Below, one piece after another: positions 1 through 11,809 of a DNA stretch of 64,000 bases (position 1 is its first letter; every line of letters starts with the position of its first letter). This DNA is from Candidatus Sulfotelmatobacter sp. (GTDB lineage: Bacteria; Vulcanimicrobiota; Vulcanimicrobiia; Vulcanimicrobiales; Vulcanimicrobiaceae). The position numbers and the translations under genes were made by a program. The notes under the pieces were generated by a model. The model was not told where the DNA came from, did no database searches, and saw only the letters and a list, made by a program, of their open reading frames with translations. Location of the stretch: positions 1-64,000 of the forward strand of contig DATJRY010000010.1 of NCBI GenBank assembly GCA_035504415.1. The letters are read 5' to 3'.

Positions 1-2189
<2,189 letters not shown>

Positions 2190-2193
<4 letters not shown>

Positions 2194-3194
2194 CCGCGCG
2201 CGCGGACGTCGCACTCGATACCCGGGAGACCTCGCATCTCTCGGTCGGCGTGCTCGCCTACGTGCGTGCGCTGCGCGGGCTGCTGCCGCGCGTCGCGCCC
2301 GACCTGCGCACCGCGTTCGTGGGGCGCGGCGACAACTTCGACCTGGCCGAGCAAGTCGGGCTCCCGCTCGCGCTGGCACGGCTGCGGCCGCGGCTGGCCC
2401 ACTTTCCCGCGCCGTTCGTTCCGCGTTGGATTCCGGTGCCGTACCTGGTCACCGTCCACGACGTGATCGACCTCGAGTTCCCGCAGTACGGCAAGAAGAA
2501 AGTCGGCCCGTACTGGCGGCACCTGGTCGCGCCGGTGCTGCGCGGCGCGCGCGCCGTCATCGTCGACGACGAGCGGACCGTCGGCCCGCTGGTGCGCTAC
2601 ACCGGCGTCGACGCGGCGCGCGTGCGCGTCATCCCGCTCGGCGTCGACGAGCCCGAGCCGCTGCCGGGACCGGCGCTGCGCGCGCGGCGGTACGTGTTCT
2701 ACGCCGGCAATCAGCGCCCGCACAAGGACTTGCCGACGCTGGTGCGCGCGTGGAGCGCGCTGCCGCCCGCGTTCGCGGTCGACCTCGTCGTCACCGGTCC
2801 CGAGAACGCGGCCCTGCGGGCGCTCGCGCACGGACCCGGCGAGCTGGTGTTCGCCGGCGAGCTCGACGCCGGCGCATTGTGGGCACACCATCGCGGCGCG
2901 GCCGCCTACGTGCACCCGGCGCTGCGTGAGGGCTTCGGGTTGCCGCTGCTCGAGGCGTTGCGGGTCGGTACGCCGGTGATCGCCGCCGACGCCGCGGTCC
3001 CGCGGGTGCTGGCCGGTGAGGTCGCGACGTTCCCGGCCGGCGACGTCGACGCGTTGACGGCCCTGCTGCGGCGCACCCTCGCCTCGTCGGCGGCACGGGC
3101 GCAGGCGTCCGCGGCGCGCGCGCGCACCGCGCACCTGACCTGGACGCGCACGGTCGAAGCGACGGCCGCCCTGTATCGCGAGCTGCTGCGATGA
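2190..3194 (+). CDS. Family 4 glycosyltransferase (first of two)
   Basis: 334 residues, GTG start overlapping the upstream stop (GTGA). It shows the GT-B fold of mannosyltransferase-like GT4 enzymes: the N-terminal domain includes VTVHDVIDLEFP, the inter-domain strand is YVFYAGNQRPHKD, and the donor-binding motif EGFGLPLLEAL lies in the C-terminal half. The EX7E-type acid pair is present. Its neighbour downstream is a paralogue with the same motifs, so the pair probably arose by duplication and may add successive sugars to one glycan. Substrate unknown. Confidence 0.85.
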
Positions 3195-4168
3195 TCCGCG
3201 TCGCGGTCGCGACGCGCGCGACGCCACGCACGTCGGCCGGGATGCGCGCGTACGCGCGCGCGCTCCTCGAACGCATCCCCGCCGTCGCGCCCGACGTCAC
3301 GCTGGTCCCGGTCGGCGCACCGCCGGCCGCGCTGCCGTTCGCCTTGCGCGCCGCGCACGCGCGGCTGGCGCACCTGCCGTATTTGGAAGCGGCGCCGTTC
3401 CTCCCGCGGCCGTACGTCGCGATGGTCCACGATCTCTTGCACCTGCGCTTTCCGGCGCTCTTCTCGGCGGCGACCGCGCTGTATTGGCGCACCGTCGCCA
3501 TTCCGATGTATCGCGGCGCCGCACGCCTGTTGGTGAGCGACCCGCGCGTCGCCGACGACTGCGTCCGGCTGCTGGGCGTCGCGCGCGAGCGCATTCGCGT
3601 CGTCCCGCTCGGCTACGACCCGGCCATCCTCGCCGCGCCCCCGTGGCCGGCGGCCCGGCCGTATCTCTTCTACGCCGGCAACCACCGGCCGCACAAGGAT
3701 CTGGCGACGCTCTACGCCGCCTGGGCGGCGCTGCCCGACGACGTCGCGCTCGATCTCGTGCTGACCGGGCCGGACGAGCCCACCGTGCGCGCACGCTTCC
3801 ATCGCGCGCGGGGAGGGATCGCGTTCGTCGGCGATCTCGACGAGGGGACGCTGGCACAGCGCTACCGCGGCGCGCTGGCCTACGTGCAGCCCTCGCTCGG
3901 CGAAGGCTTCGGGATCCCGATGCTCGAGGCGGCGGTGCTCGGCACGCCGGTCGTCGCGTCGACGGCCGCCGTCCCCGCCCCGGTCGCGCCCTACGCGCAG
4001 CGGTTCGCCGCGGGCGACGTCGCCGCGCTGACGGCCCGACTGACCGCGCTCGCGCGCGATCCCGAGGCTGCGCGCGCGCGTGCCGCCGCCGGCGCACAGG
4101 TCTTGCGAGCGTTCACCTGGGATCGATTCGCATGCGAGACGGCAGCCGTGTATCGGGAGTTCGCGTGA
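3191..4168 (+). CDS. Family 4 glycosyltransferase (second of two)
   Basis: 325 residues, ATG start overlapping the previous stop (ATGA). Shares with the preceding gene the layout AMVHDLLHLRFP, then YLFYAGNHRPHKDLATL, then EGFGIPMLEAAVLG, all typical of GT4 retaining glycosyltransferases of the GT-B fold. Slightly shorter than its partner. Translation is coupled on both sides: the next gene begins at a GTGA overlap with its stop. Likely acts in cytoplasmic assembly of a surface or storage glycan; the exact product cannot be inferred. Confidence 0.85.
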   Translation: MIRVAVATRATPRTSAGMRAYARALLERIPAVAPDVTLVPVGAPPAALPFALRAAHARLAHLPYLEAAPFLPRPYVAMVHDLLHLRFPALFSAATALYWRTVAIPMYRGAARLLVSDPRVADDCVRLLGVARERIRVVPLGYDPAILAAPPWPAARPYLFYAGNHRPHKDLATLYAAWAALPDDVALDLVLTGPDEPTVRARFHRARGGIAFVGDLDEGTLAQRYRGALAYVQPSLGEGFGIPMLEAAVLGTPVVASTAAVPAPVAPYAQRFAAGDVAALTARLTALARDPEAARARAAAGAQVLRAFTWDRFACETAAVYREFA

Positions 4169-5700
4169 CGGTGACGACGATCCGAGCGTTCGCGTTGGCC
4201 GCGCTGGTGGCGCTCGGCCTGGCCGCGAGTCCCCCGCTCTCGCCGACGGACCGCGCCGCGGCCTACTTCACCGCCGCCGCGAAGGACCCGGACCCGACGC
4301 GCTTCGAGACGTTCATCGCCCAGATGCCCAAGGGCGGCGACCTGCACCACCATCTGACCGGCGCCGTGTATGCCGAAAGCTACATCCGCTACGCGGTCCA
4401 CGACGGCGACTGCTTCGATGCCGGCTACGCGATCGTCGCGCCGCCGTGCGATCCGGCCACGGGCCTCTCGCCCGCCTCGCGCGCGCTGACCGACTACGAC
4501 TTTCGCATCCGCGTCATCGACGCGCTCTCGGTGCGCAACTACGTGCCCAGTCCGAGCGACCCGAGCATCCTAGGCCATTTCTTCGATACGTTCTACAAAT
4601 TCGACCGCGTGACGAACGGCCACTGGGGTGAGATGCTGGCCGAGGTGGTGCATCGCGCCGCGATCCAGCACGTCATCTACCTCGAGACGATGCTCACGCC
4701 CGATCAGGGCGAGGCCGACGCGCTGGGCCGCAGCGTCGCGTGGACCGACGACCTGCCGACCATGCGCGCGCGGCTCGACGCGGCCGGGATGGCGCACGTC
4801 GTCGCCGACGCGCGGCGCCACCTCGACGACGCCGAACGAACGATGCGCGCGGTGCTGCGCTGCGGCACCGCGCATCCCGATCCGGGCTGCGGCGTGACCC
4901 TGCGCTACCAGAACCAGGTCCTGCGGGCGATGCCGCGGCGCGACGTGTTCGCGCAGATGCTGGCGGGGTTCGAGCTCGCCGCCGTCGACCCGCGCGTCGT
5001 CGCGCTCAACCCGGTGCAGTCGCAGGACGACGCGCGCGCGATGAGCGACTTCGAACCACAGCTGCGGATGTTCGCGTACCTGCACGCGCTCTATCCGCAG
5101 GTGCACCTCTCGATGCACGCCGGCGAGCTCGTCCCGGGGCTGGTGCCGCCGGAGTCGATGCTCGATCCCTCGCACATCCGCGACTCGATCGAGATCGGTC
5201 ATGCCGAGCGGATCGGTCACGGGCTGGACGTGCTGCACGAACGCAATCCGCGCCGGCTGCTCGCCGAGATGGCGCGCCGGCACATCCTGGTCGAGGATCC
5301 GCTCTACAGCCACGAGCTGGTCAAGCCCGGCCGGCCGGGCTCGGACGTGATCCTCATCTACCTGCACGCGCACGTTCCGGTCGCGCTCGCGACCGACGAC
5401 GAAGGCGTGATCCGCTCCGATCTCACCCAGAGCTTCGAGCGGGCCGTCAAGGGCTACGGACTCGACTACCGCACGCTCAAGACGCTCGTGCGCGACAGCC
5501 TCGAACACGCCTTCGTCCCCGGCACGGATCTGTGGGCGGCGCCGGAGCGGTTCACCGCGATGAACCCCGCGTGCGCGGGCACGCCGCTGCTCGACGTCCC
5601 GCCGGCGCCCCGTTGCCGCGCGCTGCTGGCTTCGAGCGAGAAAGCGCGGCTCGAGTGGCGCGAAGAAGTCGCCTTCGCGCGCTTCGAGCGGCGGTTCTGA
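4165..5700 (+). CDS. Exported adenosine deaminase-family hydrolase
   Basis: 511 residues from GTG 4165, which overlaps the preceding stop. This start yields a signal peptide (TIRAFALAALVALGLAAS), so the enzyme is probably periplasmic or secreted, like the ADGF/ADA2 branch rather than cytoplasmic Add. Metal and catalytic motifs of the family are visible in order: GGDLHHHLTGA (HxH), LSMHAGEL (the HAGE motif), RIGHGLDV (GHG) and ALATDDEGV (the terminal Asp pair). At about 500 residues it is longer than typical bacterial Add (about 330), again as in the secreted branch. It should deaminate adenosine or a related nucleoside; the substrate is inferred from the family. Confidence 0.85.
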   Translation: MTVTTIRAFALAALVALGLAASPPLSPTDRAAAYFTAAAKDPDPTRFETFIAQMPKGGDLHHHLTGAVYAESYIRYAVHDGDCFDAGYAIVAPPCDPATGLSPASRALTDYDFRIRVIDALSVRNYVPSPSDPSILGHFFDTFYKFDRVTNGHWGEMLAEVVHRAAIQHVIYLETMLTPDQGEADALGRSVAWTDDLPTMRARLDAAGMAHVVADARRHLDDAERTMRAVLRCGTAHPDPGCGVTLRYQNQVLRAMPRRDVFAQMLAGFELAAVDPRVVALNPVQSQDDARAMSDFEPQLRMFAYLHALYPQVHLSMHAGELVPGLVPPESMLDPSHIRDSIEIGHAERIGHGLDVLHERNPRRLLAEMARRHILVEDPLYSHELVKPGRPGSDVILIYLHAHVPVALATDDEGVIRSDLTQSFERAVKGYGLDYRTLKTLVRDSLEHAFVPGTDLWAAPERFTAMNPACAGTPLLDVPPAPRCRALLASSEKARLEWREEVAFARFERRF

Positions 5701-5738
5701 CCCAGGGACGGCGCCGCGGGTCGCGCGAACACCGGGCC

Positions 5739-7295
5739 ATGCGCGTTTGCACGGTTCCGGTCGCCGGCCTGCTCGCCGCCGTCTTGGCAAGCGGGCCGGT
5801 TGCCGCCTTCGCCGCGCCCGCGCCGCCGCCGAAGAACGAAGAAGTCCCCGTTCGCGTGATCGCGATCGCGGTCAACGGTGAGGATCTCTCGACCGATCCC
5901 GCCCCGCGCATCGTCAACGGCCGGCTGCTCGTTCCGGTGGTGCGCATCTACGGCGCGCTCGGCATCACCGTCTCGCGCGACGGACGCACGCTGATCGCCT
6001 CGGCACCGGGAAAGCGCATCACGCTGCGCAGCGGATCGCGCGTCGCGAGCATCGACGCGCAGACGATCACGATGGATTCGCCGGCACTCGAGATCGACGG
6101 CACGACCTACGTCCCGCTGCGGTTCGTCGCCGACTCGCTGGGCGCGCAGGTGTCCTACGATCCCAAAGCCGAGCGGGTCGAGGTCGTCTCGTCGATCGTC
6201 GGCCGCACGCCGGGACTCGAGCAGCACGTCGCGGGCGGTTCGACGCAGGTGGTCGGTACCGTCAGCGCCGTCGACTTGAACTCCGCGCCGGAGTCGATCA
6301 CGCTCACGCGCGGCCCGAGCGAACGCACGATCGCGGTCACCTCCGACGCGCAGATCGCGATCCAGGACGTCTCGGCGCGCACCGCGATGCCGGGCACGCT
6401 GGCCGACGTGCACGTCGGCGACGCCGCCAGCGTCATCGTGCGCAAGGACGGCCGCGTCGCGCAAGTCGTGGTGCGGTACGCCTCGCGGCAGGGCGTGATC
6501 GCCGCCGTCTCGCCCAGCGCGTTCGTGCTGCAGAGCGGGTACGTCGTCACCCCCGATACCTCGACGGTGATCACCCTCAACGGGCAGCCGGCGACGCTGG
6601 CGGCGCTCAAGGTCGGCGACAGCGTGACGGTCCGGTTGAACCCCGACACGCAGGAGAAGCGCGAGATCTTGGTCGCGCGCGCGATCCCCTCGACGCCGGG
6701 GCCGGCCGGAGCCGCGCAGATCGCCTCGTTCGACGTCGACGCCCCCGGGCCGCTGCGCGCCGGCGAGAGCTTCGGCGTGACGATGCACGGCACGCCCGGC
6801 GGCAGGGCGACGTTCGACGTCGGCTCGTACTTGACCGGGATCGCGCTCCCCGAGACCTCGCCCGGGCTCTACACGACGACGTACACGCTGCCGCCCGGTG
6901 CGAACTTCGGTCGTACCTCGGTGTACGGCCATCTGACGGTCGACGGGGTGGCGGCGCCGCGCGCCGAGGCGGCGACGCTGGTGTCGGTGACGGGGACGCC
7001 GCCGCAGATCATCGACATCGCGCCGACGTTCGGCCAAACGGTCAACAACGACCATCCATCGATCTACGCGACGTACCGTTCGCCGACGGACGTCGGCATC
7101 AACCCGTCGAGCGCGCGCATCGAGATCAACGGCCTCGACGTGACGCCCTCGTCGACCCGTACCGACCAGTTCATCATCTACAGCCCGAGCGTCGCACTCA
7201 ACGGGACCGTCAACGTGAAGGTCTCCGTCGCCGACAATGCCGGCAACGTCAGCAGCCGCACCTGGACCTTCACCGTCCACACCAACACCAAGTAG
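5739..7295 (+). CDS. Exported copper amine oxidase-like N-terminal (stalk) domain protein
   Basis: 518 residues with a signal peptide (VAGLLAAVLASGPVAAFA). Residues about 35-135 form the copper amine oxidase N-terminal-like repeat: NGRLLVPVVRIYGALG, then DGTTYVPLRFVADSLGA. These domains serve as cell-surface stalks and do not carry the oxidase active site. The middle (about 160-310) is beta-rich and repetitive with DUF5666-like strand patterns, and the C-terminus (about 410-518) looks like an Ig/bacterial surface domain (ARIEINGLDVTP). An ATG 38 bases after the deaminase stop is the clear start. Envelope or adhesion role inferred; no catalytic motif seen. Confidence 0.8.
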   Translation: MRVCTVPVAGLLAAVLASGPVAAFAAPAPPPKNEEVPVRVIAIAVNGEDLSTDPAPRIVNGRLLVPVVRIYGALGITVSRDGRTLIASAPGKRITLRSGSRVASIDAQTITMDSPALEIDGTTYVPLRFVADSLGAQVSYDPKAERVEVVSSIVGRTPGLEQHVAGGSTQVVGTVSAVDLNSAPESITLTRGPSERTIAVTSDAQIAIQDVSARTAMPGTLADVHVGDAASVIVRKDGRVAQVVVRYASRQGVIAAVSPSAFVLQSGYVVTPDTSTVITLNGQPATLAALKVGDSVTVRLNPDTQEKREILVARAIPSTPGPAGAAQIASFDVDAPGPLRAGESFGVTMHGTPGGRATFDVGSYLTGIALPETSPGLYTTTYTLPPGANFGRTSVYGHLTVDGVAAPRAEAATLVSVTGTPPQIIDIAPTFGQTVNNDHPSIYATYRSPTDVGINPSSARIEINGLDVTPSSTRTDQFIIYSPSVALNGTVNVKVSVADNAGNVSSRTWTFTVHTNTK

Positions 7296-7306
7296 CACCG
7301 AGGACC

Positions 7307-7657
7307 ATGCCGACCGCCGAGAACTGCCTGTTCTGCAAGATCGTGCGCAAAGAGATCCCGGCGCGCGAGGAGTACCGCGACGAGCACGTCGTCGCGTTCC
7401 ACGACGTGAACCCGCAAGCGCCGGTTCACGTCCTAGTGGTCCCGACCGACCACGCCGAGCACCTGAGCGCCTTCACCGGAGCGGCGGCTGACGGCACGGC
7501 CGCTCGTTTGCTCTACACCGCCTCCGAGATCGGCCGGCGGCTCGGCCCCGGCGGTTACCGGGTCGTGATCAACGAGGGGCCGGACGCGGGACAGTCGGTC
7601 TTTCACCTGCACGCGCACGTCCTGGCGGGGCGCCCACTGGGGTGGCCGCCCGGCTGA
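7307..7657 (+). CDS. HIT-family nucleotide hydrolase (HinT-like)
   Basis: 116 residues, the usual length for HinT. It starts with the typical [17 protein letters not shown], which has the CxxC pair of many bacterial HIT proteins, and ends with the histidine triad [17 protein letters not shown]. Such proteins hydrolyse adenosine phosphoramidates. It lies 11 bases after the stalk-domain gene and 100 bases before rpsU; HIT genes are often found beside rpsU in related genomes. Confidence 0.92.
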   Translation: MPTAENCLFCKIVRKEIPAREEYRDEHVVAFHDVNPQAPVHVLVVPTDHAEHLSAFTGAAADGTAARLLYTASEIGRRLGPGGYRVVINEGPDAGQSVFHLHAHVLAGRPLGWPPG

Positions 7658-7701
7658 AGCGGTGGACGCCGGACCGCCCGCCGTGGTATTCTTCGTCGTC
7701 G

Positions 7702-7718
7702 GGCCCGCTAGACGGGCC
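7702..7718 (+). promoter_or_regulatory. Hairpin in the rpsU leader
   Basis: Six-base inverted repeat GGCCCG/CGGGCC with a 5-base loop, 43 bases upstream of the rpsU start. It may be the end of the HIT transcript or a leader structure. No T-run follows, so a terminator call is weak. Confidence 0.35.
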
Positions 7719-7760
7719 ACGAACCGGCATGTGCCGGGCGGAAGGAGGTGTTCACGTAGT

Positions 7761-7931
7761 ATGGAGATTCGAGTCGCACCGGGCGAGACGATCGAGAGCG
7801 CTCTGCGTCGCTTCAAGAAGGCGACCCAGAAGGCCGGCGTCCTTGCCGAGGCGCGGAAGCACGAGCACTACGAGAAGCCGAGCGTCCGCCGCAAGAAGAA
7901 GAGTGCCGCCGCGCGCAAGCGCCGCAGCTGA
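7761..7931 (+). CDS. rpsU: Small-subunit ribosomal protein bS21
   Basis: 56 residues, very basic at the C-terminus ([14 protein letters not shown]), with the bS21 core [18 protein letters not shown] strong ribosome binding site (AAGGAGGTG at 7742-7750) lies before ATG 7761 and rules out the longer upstream reading frame. bS21 binds the 30S platform near the anti-Shine-Dalgarno end of 16S rRNA. It opens the conserved rpsU-yqeY-nfeD-floA-phoH neighbourhood, with two accessory genes inserted after it. Confidence 0.97.
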   Translation: MEIRVAPGETIESALRRFKKATQKAGVLAEARKHEHYEKPSVRRKKKSAAARKRRS

Positions 7932-7934
7932 GTG

Positions 7935-7978
7935 GCTTCGGCCTTGGGCCGAAGCTCACGCGTTCGGGCTTCGCCCGA
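7935..7978 (+). terminator. Tandem hairpins after rpsU
   Basis: Two adjacent perfect stem-loops: a 9-bp stem GCTTCGGCC/GGCCGAAGC with a 3-base loop (7935-7955) and TCGGGC/GCCCGA with a 3-base loop (7964-7978). They start four bases after the stop. T-tails are lacking, so they may terminate with help or protect the rpsU 3' end. Confidence 0.6.
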
Positions 7979-8026
7979 TCCGCAGCGCCGGCGAGAGTTC
8001 GCGGGCACGATAGCGAAGAGCGGGTC

Positions 8027-8884
8027 ATGCAGGCCCGCTCTTCTGTTTTGCGTGACCGGTTCGAAGCCGACGGCTTCCTGGTCATCCCGAACTTCAAGTC
8101 GCCCGGCGAGGTCGCGGCGCTGCGCGCGCGGGCCGAGGAGATCGTCGAAGGCTTCGACGCGGCCGGGACGCGCGCGATCTTCACCACGCGCGACGAGAGC
8201 AAGACCAAACAGGACGAGTACTTCCTGACCTCGGGGACGACCGTGCGCTGCTTCTTCGAAGAAGAAGCGTTCGGCGCGGACGGCGAGCTGCGCCAGCCCA
8301 AGTCGCTCTCGATCAACAAGATCGGGCACGCGATGCACGACCTCGATCCGGTCTTCGCGGCGTTCTCGCACGGGCCGCGGCTCGACGCGCTGGTGCGCGA
8401 GCTGGGCGTCACGCAGCCGCAGGTCTATCAGTCGATGTACATCTTCAAGCAGCCGCACATCGGCGGCGAAGTGCGCTGGCACCAAGACGCGACGTACTTC
8501 GCCAGCGAGCCGATCACGGTGACGACGCTGTGGTTCGCGCTGGAACGCGCCGATCGCGGCAACGGCTGCTTGTGGGTCCAGCGCGGCGGCCACCACACCC
8601 CGCTGCGCGAGCAGTTCGTCGTCGACGCGAACGGCAGCCGGATGCTGCAGCTCGACCAGACGCCGTGGCCCACGCAGGACGAGGCCGAGCCGGTCGAGGT
8701 CGAGGCGGGGACGCTGGTCGTCTTCCACGGCCTGTTGCCGCACTACAGCGCGCCCAACCGCTCGTCGGTCTCGCGCCACGCCTACACCCTGCACGTCGTC
8801 GACGGCGCAGCGCGGTATTCGTCACAGAATTGGATTCAGCGGAACGCGGCGTTTCCGGTGCGGGGACTCCTTTCGACGAATTGA
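8027..8884 (+). CDS. Phytanoyl-CoA dioxygenase (PhyH)-family Fe(II)/2-oxoglutarate oxygenase
   Basis: 285 residues. Opens with the PhyH pattern RDRFEADGFLVIPNF, has the iron-binding HxD in RWHQDATYF (about residue 150) and a distal His in LVVFHGLLPHYSAPNRS followed by the Arg/Ser 2-oxoglutarate region (SVSRHAYTLHVVD). Family members hydroxylate lipids, amino acids or small metabolites. It sits alone between rpsU and the TonB receptor, so context does not give the substrate. Confidence 0.85.
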   Translation: MQARSSVLRDRFEADGFLVIPNFKSPGEVAALRARAEEIVEGFDAAGTRAIFTTRDESKTKQDEYFLTSGTTVRCFFEEEAFGADGELRQPKSLSINKIGHAMHDLDPVFAAFSHGPRLDALVRELGVTQPQVYQSMYIFKQPHIGGEVRWHQDATYFASEPITVTTLWFALERADRGNGCLWVQRGGHHTPLREQFVVDANGSRMLQLDQTPWPTQDEAEPVEVEAGTLVVFHGLLPHYSAPNRSSVSRHAYTLHVVDGAARYSSQNWIQRNAAFPVRGLLSTN

Positions 8885-9016
8885 CCGCCGGTGGCACGGG
8901 ACACGCGTTGACCCCGTAGCAGGCATTCGGTACGTTTCCGCACCATTATCGATTTCTTAACATAGGCGTCGAGGGTCCACCTCGGTGTCGGGCTCGCTAT
9001 TTCCGGGAGAATCTTC

Positions 9017-11743
9017 GTGCTACACCGCTGCCTCGCTTTTGTCGCGGCGTGCGCCATTGCCGTCGGTCTGGTAACGCAGACGGCGCTCGCGCAGCCCACG
9101 ACCGCGACGCTCACCGGGACCGTCCGCTCCTCGGGCGGGGACCCGATTCCGGGCGTCACGGTCCGCCTGAGCGGCCCGGCGACCGCGTCGACGGAAACCG
9201 ACGCGACGGGTTCGTTCTCGCTAACGGTTCCGCCGGGACTCTACCGGATCGACGTCAGCAAGCCGGGCTATGTCCCCTCGTCGACCGACAGTCTGCCGCT
9301 CGCGCCGGGCCCGAACGCCGCGCTCACGGTGAGCCTGGGTCAGGTATCACTGCAATCGCTGCGCACCATCGGGTCGACCTCGACCATCAGTCGCGGCAGC
9401 GGGATCGCGCTCAACACGACGGCGGCGCAGCAAGAGTTCGTCTCGGCGCAGCAGTTCGAGAATCTGGGCAACCCGCAGATCAACGACGCGCTGCAGCAAT
9501 CGCCCGACGTGACGATTCAGCACATGGGCAGCCAGCCCGACACGACGATCATCGTCGGCGGCGTGCAGCCCTACGAGACGCAGGTGCTGATCGACGGCCA
9601 CCCGCTGGCGCTCGGTCAGTACGGCGTGTTCGGCAGCCAATATTTCCCGTCGTGGCTCCTCGGCGGCGTCGAAGTGCAGTCCGGTCCCGGCAACACCACC
9701 CCCTTCGCGAACCTCGCGGTGGGCGGCACGGCGAACTTGCTGACGACCGGCTTCACGCAGAAGACGACGGCCTCGCTCGAACAAGGCATCGACAACTACG
9801 GCGCGCTGTTCACGCACCTGCTCGCCAGCGGTTCGTTCGACAAGCTGCAATACGTCGTCGGCGTCGGCGTCGACGGATACAACGGGCCGTACTTCCACAC
9901 CCAGCAGTGCGACGTGACGCCCGCCAACGGGGGCGCCGGCGACAACATGTCCGGCAACACCGGCACCATCCAGTTCTGCGGCGACGCCAGCGGCTCGTTC
10001 TACCAGAAGGGCGAGTTGCTCAAGCTCAAATACAACTTCTCGCCGGCGACCTCGTTCGAGGTGGGCTTCATCGGCGCATGGGCCGGCTATCATCCGCAGG
10101 GCACCGTCTGGGGAACCGACCTCGGTCCGACGACGATCCAGCCGTGCATCGGCGCGGTCTGCAGCAACCCCAACTTCTCGCAGTACTTCGGTCAGACGAT
10201 CAACGCGCTGGCATGGTACCCGGGCTCGGACGTGTGGAACAACCAGACGCTGTTCGACGCCGAGCTGCGCACGCAGATCGGGAGCAACGACACGCTGCTG
10301 GTCCGCCCGTACATAGGGAACCTAGCGCCGGAGATCATCAACGGGCTCGGCGAGACGCAGTACCCGATCATGTACTCGACGCCCGGCGGCGGCGCGAGCG
10401 CCGGCTTCCTGACGGCCTGCGGCAACGCATACGGCAGCACGACGAACCCCGCCGGCGGGACGACGGTCGTCAACGGCCAGACGGCATGCTACGGCAGCGA
10501 ATACTCGACGTACGAGATCGACAAGCTCTACGGCACGACGTTCTCGTACCTTCACCCGTTCGGCGACAGCCTGCTCAACTTGACCTACGACTTCCACGGC
10601 CAGAGCACGTACGCATACATCAACAACCCGGCCGGCGTCTCGGTCCCGTTCTCGTCGGACCGCTATTCGACGCTCTCGCTGACGGGCAACTTGAACTTCG
10701 TGCGCAACCTGGGCCTGGATGTCGGGCTCTACGACACGCGCTACACGGTCATCGGCGTCCAACCGTTCTCGACCACCGACGCGACGCTGGTCGGCCTCGA
10801 CCGCACGATCACGCGTTTCGATCCCCACGTCGCGTTGACGTTCCGGCCCGCCGGCGACATCTCGTACCGCGGCTCGTGGGGAACCTCGACGACGTTCCCG
10901 TTCATCGGCCAGCTCAGCGGTCTAGCGACCTACGAGCAGCCGGCCGCGTCGCTGGGCCCGCCGTACGAAGTCGGCGGCACGCTCACCGAGAAGAACCCCA
11001 ACCTCGAGCCGGAGGTCAGCACGGGCTACGACTTCGGCGTCGACAAACGGCTGCCGAACCGCTCGCTGCTCAGCCTGGACATTCAGCAATCGGTCGTGCA
11101 CAACGTCTTCGAGCAGTCGACCACCAACATTCTCTACAACGGCGAGTGCTGCGAAGGCATCTTCTCGCCGATCAACGTCGCGCGCCTGGACTTGCAGCTG
11201 GTGACGCTGAAGTACACGCACGCGCCGACCGTCGGCTTGGGCTACAGCATTTCCGCGGCCGCGGAGCGCTCGGTCCTCAACGGCGTCCCTGCGTCGATCT
11301 ACTCCGAAGGCGTGGCCAGCTTCCCGGTCAACGGCGTGCAGGTCTGCGGCAACGGCGTCGCGGCGCCCGGCATCGAGACGTGCGTCCCGTACCTCAAAGG
11401 CTACGCCGACATCAACTACCGATTCCTCGACAAGACGTACTTCCATATCGGCGTCGACTACGAAGGGAAGAACAACGCGTACTTCCAGCCGCCCTTCGCG
11501 CTGGTCGACTTCTCCGCGTCGCGGCCGATCACCAAGACCGCGACGATCCAGCTCAGCGTCGAGAACCTGCTCAACACCAACAACTACCTGACGTACCTGG
11601 CGATGCCGAACGTCGGTACGCCGCTCGTCGCCGGGTCGGTCAACGCCGCGGGTCAGGAGATCCAGACCAGCTTCGTTCCGACCGCGATCCCGGCGCTGCC
11701 GCGGATCATCCGGCTCTCGGTCAAGCTCCACACCGGGAACTGA
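9017..11743 (+). CDS. TonB-dependent outer-membrane receptor with carboxypeptidase-regulatory-like N-terminal domain
   Basis: 908 residues from GTG 9017, preceded by GGGAG at 9005-9009. A signal peptide ending near TALAQP is followed by a carboxypeptidase regulatory-like/CNA-B-like domain (TATLTGTVRSSGGDPIPGVTV, about 28-110), a plug domain (about 130-250) and a long beta-barrel rich in aromatic and Asn/Thr residues. No terminal Phe is seen (ends KLHTGN). Such receptors import siderophores, cobalamin or oligosaccharides using TonB energy. Substrate is not deducible: no exporter, periplasmic binding protein or riboswitch is adjacent. Its presence shows an outer membrane. Confidence 0.88.
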   Translation: MLHRCLAFVAACAIAVGLVTQTALAQPTTATLTGTVRSSGGDPIPGVTVRLSGPATASTETDATGSFSLTVPPGLYRIDVSKPGYVPSSTDSLPLAPGPNAALTVSLGQVSLQSLRTIGSTSTISRGSGIALNTTAAQQEFVSAQQFENLGNPQINDALQQSPDVTIQHMGSQPDTTIIVGGVQPYETQVLIDGHPLALGQYGVFGSQYFPSWLLGGVEVQSGPGNTTPFANLAVGGTANLLTTGFTQKTTASLEQGIDNYGALFTHLLASGSFDKLQYVVGVGVDGYNGPYFHTQQCDVTPANGGAGDNMSGNTGTIQFCGDASGSFYQKGELLKLKYNFSPATSFEVGFIGAWAGYHPQGTVWGTDLGPTTIQPCIGAVCSNPNFSQYFGQTINALAWYPGSDVWNNQTLFDAELRTQIGSNDTLLVRPYIGNLAPEIINGLGETQYPIMYSTPGGGASAGFLTACGNAYGSTTNPAGGTTVVNGQTACYGSEYSTYEIDKLYGTTFSYLHPFGDSLLNLTYDFHGQSTYAYINNPAGVSVPFSSDRYSTLSLTGNLNFVRNLGLDVGLYDTRYTVIGVQPFSTTDATLVGLDRTITRFDPHVALTFRPAGDISYRGSWGTSTTFPFIGQLSGLATYEQPAASLGPPYEVGGTLTEKNPNLEPEVSTGYDFGVDKRLPNRSLLSLDIQQSVVHNVFEQSTTNILYNGECCEGIFSPINVARLDLQLVTLKYTHAPTVGLGYSISAAAERSVLNGVPASIYSEGVASFPVNGVQVCGNGVAAPGIETCVPYLKGYADINYRFLDKTYFHIGVDYEGKNNAYFQPPFALVDFSASRPITKTATIQLSVENLLNTNNYLTYLAMPNVGTPLVAGSVNAAGQEIQTSFVPTAIPALPRIIRLSVKLHTGN

Positions 11744-11769
11744 CCGCCCGTCACGGGCGCAAGCGAGGC

Positions 11770-11797
11770 GGGCCCAGGTGCGTACGCGCCTGGGCCC
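11770..11797 (+). terminator. Hairpin terminator after the TonB receptor
   Basis: Perfect 9-bp inverted repeat GGGCCCAGG/CCTGGGCCC around a 10-base loop that can itself pair (GCG/CGC). It lies between the receptor stop and yqeY, with a weak pyrimidine tail (TACCTTTCCC). Confidence 0.7.
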
Positions 11798-11809
11798 GTA
11801 CCTTTCCCT

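Noticed and set aside
5466-7298. A 610-codon minus-strand frame opposite the stalk-domain gene
   Set aside because: No recognisable domain and shadow-type composition.
8885-9016. Cobalamin or other riboswitch upstream of the TonB receptor
   Set aside because: Only 132 bases, no B12-box or other conserved aptamer core was seen.
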